Positions 47,400-57,297 of a DNA stretch of 64,000 nucleotides are shown here, one piece after another (position 1 is the first letter of the stretch; the number at the start of each line of letters is the position of its first letter). The DNA is from Rhyzopertha dominica (taxonomy: Eukaryota > Arthropoda > Insecta > Coleoptera > Bostrichidae): positions 40,448,257 through 40,512,256 of the forward strand of contig QCXZ01000003.1 of assembly GCA_025024175.1 (NCBI GenBank). Direction: 5' to 3'. Under the pieces are notes generated by a model. That model saw nothing but the letters and a program-made list of their open reading frames with translations, was not told the DNA's origin and ran no database searches. Made by a program: the position numbers and the translations under genes.

Positions 47400-48805
47400 A
47401 TTTAGAAGACCGAAACCTAATATATTTAAATAACATCTAAGATCAACGGTCAATAAGAATACAATTCTTAATCTTAAGAATGGGGTTTTTTGAAGACTTT
47501 ATTTTTTAACGTTTGTTTGACTGTCAGGATGCGATTGCTCTACCTCTCCGATACAAAATATAGTGTGTATATTATGAAAATCGTAGTTTTGGGTACTTTG
47601 TAGTTTTTAATATCGACTTCTTAAAAAAAACATAATTTCCAAGGTTTGCTCCAGTACTTTCCGCTTGAGCGGTTACATTCTTTAGAAATTGATTGCGGAA
47701 GTTGTAACGTTGCACATGCCATCAAATATTAATACGTTTCCAACCACGATGCTTACTACCTCAGGTTTCTTACGCTTTCAAAGCTTATCACATATTTACG
47801 CGGTCGATTATTATTGAAATGGGTTTCCTTTGTTTATTCATGCAGGGAGCACCCTTACAAAACTTTATTGTTAACACATTCTTCAAGTTATTAATTTTTG
47901 GTAAACTCCTTTCAAATTGGAGGAGTTGGGTAACAAACTAATTCTGTAAGTTCCGGGCTTGGAAGCATAACATAAATATTTGATAATACAATGCAATTTG
48001 ATCGTCCAGCATATGCAATACGATTATTATTAACTCTTATTCGCTAAGTTATACTTCGCACAAAAATGTCTCGGAACACCTCTTTTATGTGTGCACACTA
48101 CAATAGGAGACAACTGAAGTAATAATCGTGTTTGTTAATTTATTTGTAAACAACAGGCTATTGCCCAATTACCGCTTACAGTATCTCGTATGCATACAAA
48201 TTAAAACGATTTTTCTGGAAAGATAATTCCAGAAGCAAAAATATCACCCGTTGACAGTAAAATAGTAAAGATAATGTTGGTCCGTATGTAGCATGTTATG
48301 CCTGTAAAACGAAAAAAGTATAGTTAGGTTCTCCTTCTATGCTAGAGTTAGAAATTATTATATACAAATTCAAAGGATGAAACTTAATTAAAAATTTTAA
48401 CGTCTTTTAAGGAACTTGACAGTAACTCGTGCAGGTTTAAGATTTTATAATGAGCTTCAGAAAATACAATTATCATAATCAATAGTTCCAACTGTTAAAT
48501 ATGCGATGTTGTAAATGGTTTAAAACAATAGGCATTGCTACATTAGACATATTCGTCGCTCTTGAGTATGGCTGTACAAAAGATCATATAAACCTAAACG
48601 CCATGAAGGTTTTACTTCATTAGTTTTATCGCGGACGATCAAAAACCTAACCGCTTATTCTTCTATCAATTTAACTTATTTAATATCTTGAAAGCCGTTT
48701 TTAAAAGTTGAAAACTGATCCATGCTCTCAAAGTGGAATACTAATTAATGAATTCTTCTTTAAGATAATAATTCTTCAAGTGTATCCACTCAATTCTTTT
48801 ATTGT
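47400..48805. other. AT-rich intergenic DNA, nothing recognised
   Basis: No gene or repeat recognised on either strand. Confidence 0.45.
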
Positions 48806-48810
48806 ATAGC

Positions 48811-48840
48811 GCTTTCGACTAACATGTAGTCATCGTCAGG
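48811..48840 (-). ncRNA. Hammerhead-like motif at the PLE 3' end
   Basis: Minus strand: CTGACGA (48839-48833), one extra T, perfect stem II GACTA/TAGTC around a five-base loop, then GAAAGCGC. All core positions are present apart from the extra base before stem II. It directly abuts the TCAGG array. Cleavage activity is uncertain. Confidence 0.45.
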
Positions 48841-48885
48841 TCAGGTCAGGTCAGGTCAGGTCAGGTCAGGTCAGGTCAGGTCAGG
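48836..48885. repeat. (TCAGG)10 pentamer array
   Basis: Ten perfect TCAGG units, the sequence of the telomere repeat known from Tribolium-type beetles. It separates the PLE coding remnant from the hammerhead-like motif. Read on the minus strand it is (CCTGA)n, and the last unit is also the CCTGA of the hammerhead-like core, so local slippage is an alternative to a telomeric origin. Confidence 0.9.
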
Positions 48886-49345
48886 TTGAAAAAAGAAACT
48901 TTCATAAATCGATTAACAAAGTCAAAAAATTTAGAAACAAGCAAAACTTGACTAAAAAGTAACCTACATGCCAGCAACACAAACGTAATATTAAATAGAT
49001 CAAATAAATAGTTTAAAACAGGACAACTGAAATTACAAGAATCATTTAAAATAGTAAAATTTTGTTCTAGAACAATTTTATAGATTTCCAAAATTTCCAA
49101 AAAATTTAATTTTGAGGATTTAGTGCACAAATGTAATGAATTTAAATTGTCTAGCGTGGCAGTGTGTTTATTCAACAATAAATAGTTAGCTAACGAAGAA
49201 TTGTTATTGTTACAATATCTGTATTCTTATACTTATCGAATTGTTTTAGATATTCTTTACCTCTAATTAAAAAAGATCTTCCCGTTTGTGCAACATAAAC
49301 TGAATTGCAATGATTGCATGAAAAACTATAAACGAAACTGCGCTC
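48880..49345 (-). pseudogene. Penelope-like element GIY-YIG endonuclease domain
   Basis: Minus strand from about 49345: FVYSFSCNHCNSVYVAQTGRSF contains the GIY-YIG strands (VY...C..C..VYVAQTGR) with the linking Cys pair typical of PLEs; the usual YIGQT is YVAQT. After a frameshift near 49200 the frame 49178-48876 reads LLNKHTATLDNL, LHLCTKSSKLNFLEILEIYK and ILND, the conserved end of the domain. The stop falls in the (CCTGA)n array. The RT part is absent upstream. The catalytic Arg is in QTGR; the distal Glu is probably in LEILEIYK. Confidence 0.8.
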
Positions 49346-49349
49346 AAAA

Positions 49350-51280
49350 TGAGTATATGAATCCTTTTACTTGGAAAAGAAAGAAGTTGGTGTTTTATCT
49401 CTTATATAACATATTATTCTATGTTTATATTTGAAATCGTTGTTTCACGACTATTTGCAAAAAGTTTTACTCATTTGTCCTTCGACATAAGCAACTGACC
49501 TTTTTTGCAGTAATAACAACTAAGAGCTTTGTTGAGTTATGCGCCGTCGTGCTAAAGATTACCTGAAATAAAAAACTAAGGGCAAAGCAGGAGAGATACA
49601 ATTTAGATGCTTAACAAGTGTTCATTAAAACAAATAACATAAAACAAACATTAATTATAACATATGGATTCAGAATGACAACTTAATATTTATCTTGTTA
49701 CTAACATTGTGCCAGGGAAACCAGTTCCTGCCAGAGGGACAATGTTTTACATCGTGCAGTTTTTAAGTTATTCCCTTGTTATGACACGAAAGATTTATCA
49801 ACGTAATAGCAGAGAAAACGTCGAGAAGTACGACTCCCTATATATTTCAGGTTCGGTCTGCGCCGCTGTATAGGAAGGTGTCGGTAGAGGTCGCGCGCGG
49901 CGTGTGGCGGCTGGTTTGAAAATGTGCTAGAAGCAGTGCTGTACTGATAATCTGCTGGTATTTTTTATTTAACTTCAAAATGAAACAATGACTCCTTGGA
50001 AAACGTTTATTTACAAAACAATAAAAAAAAAATTACAATAGTAAATCATAGGATGAGACAAAATCATTTACTAATTACAATAATTCAAATAGCTGAACAC
50101 AAAGAGAAATAATTTATATGCATACATCAATAATATGTACAATAGCAAATAAAACTATTTCATGGTATAGTGTATAAATATTGTAATTACAATAACTCTG
50201 CTTATACCATAGATAATTTACAATGTTCCCATTTTCAAATTAAGCGGTATAGAAATATCACATCATGTGTATATAAAAAAGCTAACGGGCTTCTTGTGCA
50301 GCTTTAGCAAAAAATTTCATTAAAATTAATATGTTCTGTAAACATCTATGGTTTTAGGACACCGTGTTAATCTTATTTGATTTCCTACATGAAGGAATAT
50401 TGCTCAATACATAAATTTTGTTACTGGCATTTACAATTATGGAAGTTCAGTAATTGAACCATTTATTTGTTACTTCTTAAAGGCATGTGGAAACAACACA
50501 ATGCAAGTTTTAACAAATTAATGAAGAAACTCATTAAGCTGTTCCAATTAAAGTAATGAAGTGGAAGTTTTCTATTCTTATTTTATTCATTTAGCTTTTT
50601 ATATTAAACTTATAACAATTGTATATGATGTTGAGCTGAACTAATAAATAGAAAATGTTTTTATTGTTACTATTATTCAATAATTTCATGGGTTCTAGGG
50701 TAGTTCGTAAATTTATTGCTTCAAAATATAGACTGTAGAAGAAACTCTTAAAACATTTAGAAAACAAAGTTTTATAAACAGAAAGCTTGAAACACTGATA
50801 GTTTTTGTATTTACTTGTATTTTTGTATTACTATACTGAGTGCATGCAGTCTGTGCTTGATAAACAAAGTTATTGTAAGTAATGAATCGTTAAGAATATG
50901 CATTTGTGGATGTGAATAATATAAAATAATACTGTATGTCTACAAAATGCAAACTTAACACTTGTAACGATATAGAATAACTTATTTATCCCTAATGCTG
51001 GAACTTGCGCATCTTCCGCCTTACTTGTCTTGCTTCTTTTCGAGTCTGCTGGTTTTCTTAATGCCATCGCTTGCACCACAAAGGAATTCCTATATGACAG
51101 ACAGAACGTACAATGTCCCCGATGACGAAATTCTGGTGTTTGTTTATTCCAGAATGGAAGGATACTTTTTGCAACATCGTCGACAAAGCAGTACGAGATG
51201 GTAGAGCAACAACTTTTCATAAGAACCTATAACATTTAGGATTCCTCTTCAGAACCGCAATTGCCAGTACCTTCTCGACC
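49350..51280. other. AT-rich DNA with a short CpG island at 49840-49930
   Basis: The CpG-rich patch follows TATATTTCAG, which looks like a plus-strand splice acceptor, and contains GGTCGCGCGCGGCG. No coding match. If the exon pair at 51283-51542 is real, the minus-strand 3' UTR would lie below 51283. Confidence 0.35.
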
Positions 51281-51282
51281 TC

Positions 51283-51542
51283 TTACGTCTTCCATGGGGA
51301 TTCCTCTGAAAAAAACAAAGAATTATTTATTATTTTTTAAATTAGATTTAGATATTTCACCTACCTTTAAATAAGTTTCTTAAAGAAGGGGAATCTACAA
51401 GTTCTGTGAATGCCCCCACATCTCCACATTTATTTTTGTACTTTCTTTTCAATTTGAGAATGTAGGCCTCTTTGTTTTCCACCGTATGCATAAGACGCCT
51501 TTTTCTAGATGGACCGTTTGCTCTTGACATGTCAGGAATGCT
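51283..51542 (-). CDS. Possible two-exon C-terminus of an unidentified host gene
   Basis: On the minus strand an exon from 51542 (after TGTTTCCAG) to 51365 encodes a basic stretch including SRKRRLMHTVENKEAY and LKLKRKYKNKCGDVG, then FTELVDSPSLRNLFK. Its end is AAAG|GTAGGT. A 59-bp intron (51364-51306) ends in TTTTTTTCAG, and the next exon (51305-51283) gives EESPWKT and a stop. Intron size and signals are normal for an insect. The peptide is Lys/Arg-rich with a possible helix. I do not recognise the family. The upstream exon frame is unclear: a GTAAGT lies 23 bp above the acceptor and the sequence beyond it reads best in another frame, so this may be a pseudogene. A small ORF could start at the ATG at 51530. 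Confidence 0.35.
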
Positions 51543-51544
51543 CT

Positions 51545-54415
51545 GGAAACAGGTTGTCCACTTACATTAGATGTGTCTTGGCTGTCTTGTAAACCAGAAC
51601 AACTAGCTGCTAGATGTTTCAGCTAAAATATATGATACGTTAATTCCTAAGACATCATAAACGCACAGTTATTTTACAGGTTAGGTTAGCACATTCTATA
51701 CCAACTAAATCGGTATGCTTACATAATTGCTGGATATAACGAGGGAACAGCATCTACTCGCAATTTTCAAGTAACTAGATTCAAGCTACAAATTCTATAA
51801 TTGCCAAAAGAAAAGCCATGCATATATAAGAGCATTGATAATTTAATTTAGCTATATTAACAAGCAGCATGCACTTACTTTTCAGCATTAGAAGGAAAAT
51901 AATGCATTTTTCCCACAAGCACATCACTGCATCCTCAGACCAAGCAACGACACTGTTGCATAATGTTAATTGCTAAGGGAATCTAGAGGTACCTATGATA
52001 AGTTTTCTTAACAAAAATAGTATCACAATTGCTATTGTACTACTTACATTTTACAATCAGATGGTGGTGATATTAGGTTACACACCTTTAACCAACCAGT
52101 ACTGCTGCTACGTTAATGAATTCTACATTAACGAAGTACATTTCCTTACTCCAAATAGTTACTTAACGCATACTCCTGCTGCTTTTGTACTTTAGCTTTT
52201 GTTCTCAGACTCAGACAGCCAAAAAAGATGCTGGAGTCACTAACCTCGTGTGCCTCCACAAAGCAGCAAGACCACTATAAACCAAAGATTAATCAATAAC
52301 AATATCTTATCCCCCAATAACTACAAACTTACCAAGTTTACTCTTGTAGCAGTGCAATCACCATGCACAGCCGTAGTTCAACCAACGCCATCGGTGCAAC
52401 TATACAACACAAGAGCCCAGAGTACTACATCACGACATTTTAACAATAGTAACTTACCAGGCTTCACTCGTTCTTGACACTTTTATGTAATAATAACGCA
52501 ACAAAAGGAAATTAACGTCCAAACACCAAACACAAAATCGTACTTAACCCTATAATTCGAAAAAGCAATATGGCGGACAAATGCGTAATCATGTGCAAGG
52601 ATGCCACATTTATTTCAAAATAATAATGTTAAAATCAATCTCTGAAATCCAGCGAAAGCTTATTTATATATCGTCCAATATTTCAGAGTATTAAGTCACA
52701 ATCAAAAATATACTTAAGCACTATTAATAAAAATTTGTAATAAAAGTGATTGGAATAAAGTGAATTTCTCATAACAGAATAAGGAAAAAATTGTGCAATC
52801 TGGCAACTACACAGTTTGGGGCTGCTACGAGATTGACCAATCGCAATGCAGAATCACCGCGCTCGTGCTGCCCTCTCAGCTCCTTCCCAACTGAAGACAG
52901 AGATAAACGTAATAGAATAATGCTAATGTTAAACAAGGATAAAATTTCGCTCAAAACCGAACCAATTTCCCTATTTAGTTGGCGTTCTGAACATTTTTCT
53001 ATGGTAATAGTAATCAACTAATAGTTACGTCATAATACTTAGCTATAGTTCTGATTTGAGAGTTGAACCTCACGTCATAAATCGATTGAAAGCCGCTGTC
53101 AGATTTTTTCACTGGCGTGCTGTTTAGCGGTCTACAAATTATACATAATGTGCGCTTCCATAAAGACTACATACATCGACAAACATGAAATTAGACTCGA
53201 AAAACTTCCTGCTATTTAAAAAATTATGCATAAAAAGCAAACGATATATTTACTTACGAATTAAATGTGGGAAAGCGTAAGTCCAAATATCGCGTTGCAC
53301 CACTAAAATAAAATAAATTCGTGACACAGTAGGCACTAATATTATAGGTACGCCAACTTACACAAGTTCTTTTGGTATAAACTAACTACATTCACTAAAG
53401 GTTCAATGCAAAGTTTGCAAAATCACAAGATAATGCAACGCCACTGATGAAATGTCAATGATGACATTAGTTGGCGACATATGTTCGCGCAGCATCTACA
53501 TCATGACAGCTATTATTAGAAAGAGATATAATCGGGCACGTATGTCTAATCCACAGGAGACGTACGTCCTAAATGCCACTCCATATAAGCAACGCAAGTA
53601 CGAACGGCACAACAATAAAATTAGTTGTCTGTGCTTGATTCGCGAAATCGTGACGTGAAGCTCAACTTTCAAATCACAAACTATAGCATTGTTTTCAGTG
53701 CAGGCGGGAAGACACAAAAATGCTAACTTAGTAAACGCAACCACAACGTTGTGTTCTAGTATGTGGAACAATCCAGTAAAATGAATATAGAGTAGGTACA
53801 TTTAATATCTGACAATACATTGACTACACGTAATATTCTAATGCAGCTGTAGGTAGGACCAATCCTGATTTCGGTCCCCCTGTAATTTCGTTCTGGATAG
53901 AGCTAAAATTCCGCGGCTAAATTATTCGTAAATCACAAATTACATACAATTTGCACCTATAGTTTATCAACTACTGCCAGCCGAAGTTTTTTAGTTTTGT
54001 CACCGATGCACTCAAATTCTAACGTACTTCTAGTAGACACCTAAACTTCAAATTTTGCATTCAGGTAGTGCTTAGTTTATGAAGAAACAAAAAACTCAAA
54101 ATCCCTTCAATCTCGACTTATAAGTTTCTGATGCTTTCTGATCGTTAAATGTAATTGACTTAGAAGCACTTACCGTCCATACTTGTCAAAGATTCTTACA
54201 TCAAAGCCTCTGAGAAAAAACATTTGAGACAGGTAGTGGGTCTTTAAGAAAAACGTAGCTGATGCACAAGAAATATTACTAGAAAATAAAAAAAGGACTA
54301 CCTACAAAAAGAAGTTAGATCCCAACAAAAACATAAACGTCTAACAACATAAAAATAAGAACAATAACAAAGCAGCTCTTAACAAGCACGAAAAACAATA
54401 CAATCACTAATAATT
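51545..54415. other. Intergenic DNA, possible promoter-type signals, no gene established
   Basis: On the minus strand, GTAAGT donors occur at 52457 and 52332, and an ATGGCGGACAAA string lies at about 52569. A CCAAT motif sits at about 52838 in a moderately GC-rich patch (52795-52900). They may belong to the 5' end of the gene whose last exons are at 51283-51542, but no connected reading frame could be traced. Confidence 0.3.
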
Positions 54416-54423
54416 ACGTGAAT

Positions 54424-54517
54424 GCCATGTCGCCTGCGTCCAAACGATTTTTGGTCAGCTGTTTCGGCTTATAAAGCCTCTTCAGCACAGCCATAGTTCT
54501 AACGCAGACAACACGGC
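54424..54517 (-). ncRNA. Hammerhead ribozyme in an inverted PLE pseudo-LTR (left copy)
   Basis: Minus strand: core CTGAAGA (54485-54479), stem II GGCTT...AAGCC (54478-54466), GAAA (54465-54462). Stem I arms 54502-54517 and 54424-54439 pair over 16 positions with three G-U pairs. Stem III reads ACAGCTGACC instead of ACAGCTGTC, so the base before the cleavage site is altered and activity is doubtful. Core and stem II are intact. Confidence 0.7.
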
Positions 54518-54532
54518 ATAGATCTGGCTTCC

Positions 54533-54540
54533 CCTATATA
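54533..54540 (-). promoter_or_regulatory. TATA-like box upstream of the left hammerhead
   Basis: Minus-strand TATATAGG, about 16 bp before hammerhead stem I, matching TATATAAG at the same place in the right copy. Consistent with a PLE internal promoter. Confidence 0.4.
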
Positions 54541-54847
54541 CGCCAAGGTAGGCGATGTGTATGCGAGAATTACAGTGTGGATGACACCATGCCATCTAGT
54601 GGAAATATGGCATCATCCACTCGTCTCTGTGAAGAACTAATCTAAACTGCAGCCTACTATGTTGTGAGCGTTTAAAAGGCAGAAGACGTTCCCCAACGAC
54701 GATTTCTGCAATGAATGCAATTCTCAAAAATAATAATTACATCTATACCATGTCTCCACAGAGACGAGTGGATGATGCCGTATTGCGACTAGATGGCATG
54801 GTGTCATCCAAACTATAATTCTCGCATACACAACGCCTACCTTGGCG

Positions 54848-54855
54848 TATATAAG
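54848..54855 (+). promoter_or_regulatory. TATA-like box upstream of the right hammerhead
   Basis: TATATAAG followed 12 bp later by the hammerhead stem I. A start about 30 bp downstream would place the 5' end of the RNA within stem I. Confidence 0.4.
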
Positions 54856-54867
54856 GGAAGCCAGATC

Positions 54868-54966
54868 TATGGCGTGTTGTCTGCGTTGAGACTATAGCTG
54901 TGTTGAAGAGGCTTTATAAGCCGAAATATTTGTTCACAGATTGTTTTGACGCATGCGACATGGCAT
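54868..54966 (+). ncRNA. Hammerhead ribozyme in an inverted PLE pseudo-LTR (right copy)
   Basis: TTGAAGA (54903-54909; the invariant C of the core is T), stem II GGCTT...AAGCC (54910-54922), GAAA (54923-54926). Stem I arms (about 54868-54885 with 54949-54966) pair with two mismatches and several G-U pairs. Stem III is degraded to ATATTTGTTC. Recognisable as the sister of the left copy but probably inactive. Confidence 0.6.
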
Positions 54967-55147
54967 AGATGTAATTATTATGCTTGAGAACTGCATTCTT
55001 TGCAGAAATTGTCGTTGGCGAACGTTTGCCGGCTTTTAACGCCCACAACATAGTGGGCTGCCGTTCAGATTAATTCTCCATAGAGACTAGTGGATGATGC
55101 CGTATTGCCACTAGATACTATGGTGTCATCCACACTAATTCTCGAAT

Positions 55148-55326
55148 ACAATCACTCTTACTAGAAATGATACACATAGAACAGGACAATGCATTTATAA
55201 ATGATTGCACAGACATAAAAACCACCAGCAAAATTTATAATAAAATCATAACACATAACCGATGTGCACCGCCATCTCCTCGTCTTATCTCTGCAAAAGT
55301 TTTTGAAATGCAGTCATGCACATAGT
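55148..55326 (+). pseudogene. Penelope-like element GIY-YIG C-terminal end
   Basis: The plus-strand frame reads LLEMIHIEQDNAFIND, TDIKTTSKIYNKII and stops at about 55326. The E.IHI......N...D...LS.IYN pattern is the usual end of PLE GIY-YIG domains. It follows the truncated third pseudo-LTR copy directly, so most of the ORF has been deleted. Confidence 0.6.
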
Positions 55327-55329
55327 ACC

Positions 55330-55950
55330 AGTCCAACACCTAACAATGTAATAACTCTCTTTTTGATAGCATTAGATCACCACATGTCGTGATGAAATAA
55401 TAAATTGTTAAACAAGAGTAATCAACTAGTTGATCATGTAACATTTACGAGAAGGGGAAAACATGTAATTTGTAGTGTTTGGTGTGTGCTCGACCAAATG
55501 TGTAAGTGGCAATTTCTGTTAAACTTCATTCAGCATAAAAAATATCGTTAAATTGGCTGAATAAATCTTTCACATTTCATCATTGTCTACGACTTGAAGA
55601 TGAAAGCGTTCTTCTCAACTCCACGACATAACCAACAAACAAAAATTGTTTTGATTTTATAGAGATATTATTGATTTTCTGGTAGGCCATGCAAAATGTG
55701 CCTCATAGCGGTAAACTTGGGATCTACAAAACATTTTGAATGCAATCAAGTTGGACCTATTTGTGAAAATAATTACCTCAATAGTCCAACACGATTAGTT
55801 TCCAAGATACAGTCTATATTCAGCCTTAACTGATCAACATGTAAAGGTTTTGTTATATTTTTGATTTTTAGATAATTTTGTGGTGCTTTAAACCTGTAGA
55901 TGTAATGCATTACACACATCTAAAAGTTTAATATTAATTATAAAGTGTAA
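55330..55950. other. AT-rich intergenic DNA, nothing recognised
   Basis: No gene or repeat recognised on either strand. Confidence 0.45.
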
Positions 55951-55954
55951 TCAG

Positions 55955-56370
55955 TCCTGCCTGCGCGGTCGATTACAGAATTGCTCGAATCATGATTCAG
56001 CCGTCGGCAATTTGTGTAATGCCATAAGCGATCTCGGGAACAATCCTCTGAAACTGTCTTATTGAATTCTCCGGCTACAATGAGGGCCATTGTTGTTACG
56101 ATCCCGGAGTTGATCCGGTTTAACGGCGGGCGTTATGTGTGAGCAAATCTGAAGCTCCCGGTCTTGAGATGGGAATTACATTTGTCCCGACTGTAACGTC
56201 CTGCTTGGACTTGGTAATGAAAGTATTCGTCTCTTAACGGTACGCGAAGCGTGGAGTCCAGCCTTTAATTGGGTCCGGGAAGGCGAATGATAATTTTAGG
56301 ACTGACCGGTTACGAGATCTGTTGGGATGAGAGTGGATGCAATTGCGGTATATTGATGTTGGTAGCTTTA
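55955..56370. promoter_or_regulatory. GC-richer island with a Sox-type palindrome, candidate conserved enhancer
   Basis: About 400 bp with raised GC and no ORF above 60 codons in any frame. It contains AATCATGATT (55988-55997), ACAATG-AGGGC-CATTGT (56077-56093, two inverted Sox/HMG-type sites) and TTTAATTGGGTC. Composition without coding potential suggests selected non-coding DNA, but this cannot be tested here. Confidence 0.35.
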
Positions 56371-56374
56371 ACAC

Positions 56375-56864
56375 AGGTCAGTGCTAAACGGAGATGGCTT
56401 AGATTAAAGTTTTAAGTGCACAACAGAGATTTACACTTTCATATCGTGATCATAAATTAGAAATTAATTAGAACAACAAAACTTTGTGTGGATTTTGCAT
56501 GTACGTTTGTGCATAAGGACGATCCTCTGTTATCCCTAACACTTTCAGTTCTGACACCTTCAGTCTTTTTCTTTCATTTTGTATAGGTCCTCCATTGTTT
56601 TCACTCCGCGGCAAATTCCTTATGTCTTTTATAAGTTATACGTTTAACTGTATGTATGTATGTATGTATGTATGTATGTATGTATGTTTACTGTATACTT
56701 ATGCATTTTAGGGCAATTATGATGATTTTAGCGAATTCTTTACAATTTACTTATTATTAGGAACGCGAGATTAACTGAAACATTTTCGGAAACACAAGGA
56801 ATTGTGACTGACCTGAAATTAATGTAAACTATATCAAAGCGAATACGGAAATCTACGCAACTTT
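56375..56864. other. Intergenic DNA with a (GTAT)n microsatellite
   Basis: GTAT tetranucleotide repeats (about 9 units) at 56650-56688. Nothing else recognised up to the BEL/Pao element. Confidence 0.6.
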
Positions 56865-56869
56865 CAATC
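56865..56869. repeat. Target-site duplication CAATC (left)
   Basis: CAATC directly precedes the TG of the 5' LTR and recurs at 62584-62588. Five bp is usual for BEL/Pao integration. Confidence 0.85.
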
Positions 56870-57009
56870 TGTTAGAATCCCCATTTCTAATGTTCATTTA
56901 TTGTAACCATGCAACCGTATAAAGCAATAATAGCAATGAAGATTTTGTAGTGGCAGGGTGCCAGGTACTAACCTGTCACATTTTGTACAATTAAAAAGAG
57001 TCTACAACA
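56870..57009 (+). repeat. 5' LTR of the BEL/Pao element, 140 bp
   Basis: TGTTAGAATCCCC...TCTACAACA. Four substitutions relative to the 3' LTR (three A/G, one C/A). Short LTRs fit BEL/Pao. Confidence 0.9.
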
Positions 57010-57014
57010 TAAAA

Positions 57015-57035
57015 TGGTCCTTACGAGCCGGATTC
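57015..57035 (+). promoter_or_regulatory. Primer-binding site for tRNA-Tyr, with one inserted base
   Basis: TGGTCCTT-A-CGAGCCGGATT lies five bases after the LTR. Without the extra A it is the exact complement of the 3' end of insect tRNA-Tyr (…AATCCGGCTCGAAGGACCA, from general knowledge). The extra A would bulge the primer duplex. This is not a tRNA gene. Confidence 0.7.
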
Positions 57036-57297
57036 AGCTAGAAATCAGCGTATTTCAAAGCATATGTGAGTACGTCAAAGCACGAGCGAGCTACGCCTAC
57101 CCCGCACTCGGACAAGGTGTAGAAATTCATCAGAAACGAAGAGCAAGAAAACACGAAGCAGTTGGTCCACATCAAAAGCTACATCAAGTACATCTACAAG
57201 GGTAAGGGGGTGAGTCCTCTGTTTCCTTAATCCTACGCGTTCATATATTCATATTTTGCCGCTTGTCAGTAACCGTCACAATTTGTCATAGGTCAAA

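Larger units (their letters stand above)
54424..55147. mobile_element. Penelope-like element pseudo-LTRs in inverted, head-to-head arrangement
   Basis: The minus-strand unit (about 54745-54424) and plus-strand unit (54755-55077) share GAGTGGATGATGCC, GGCATGGTGTCATCC, CCTTGGCGTATATA and a hammerhead ribozyme, in opposite orientation about a centre near 54750. A third, partial plus-strand unit (55072-55147) repeats the first part and leads into a PLE GIY-YIG end. Complex tandem and inverted pseudo-LTRs are characteristic of PLEs. Confidence 0.75.

Noticed and set aside
50870..51220. 116-codon minus-strand ORF
   Set aside because: No family resemblance, and it would lie in the 3' UTR of the proposed exon pair.
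54580..54605. CTCF-like CCACTAGATGGCA in the PLE pseudo-LTR
   Set aside because: The core reads AGATGGCAT instead of AGATGGCGC, so the match is too weak.
57015..57035. tRNA-like sequence
   Set aside because: Only the 3' end complement of tRNA-Tyr is present next to an LTR, so it is a primer-binding site.
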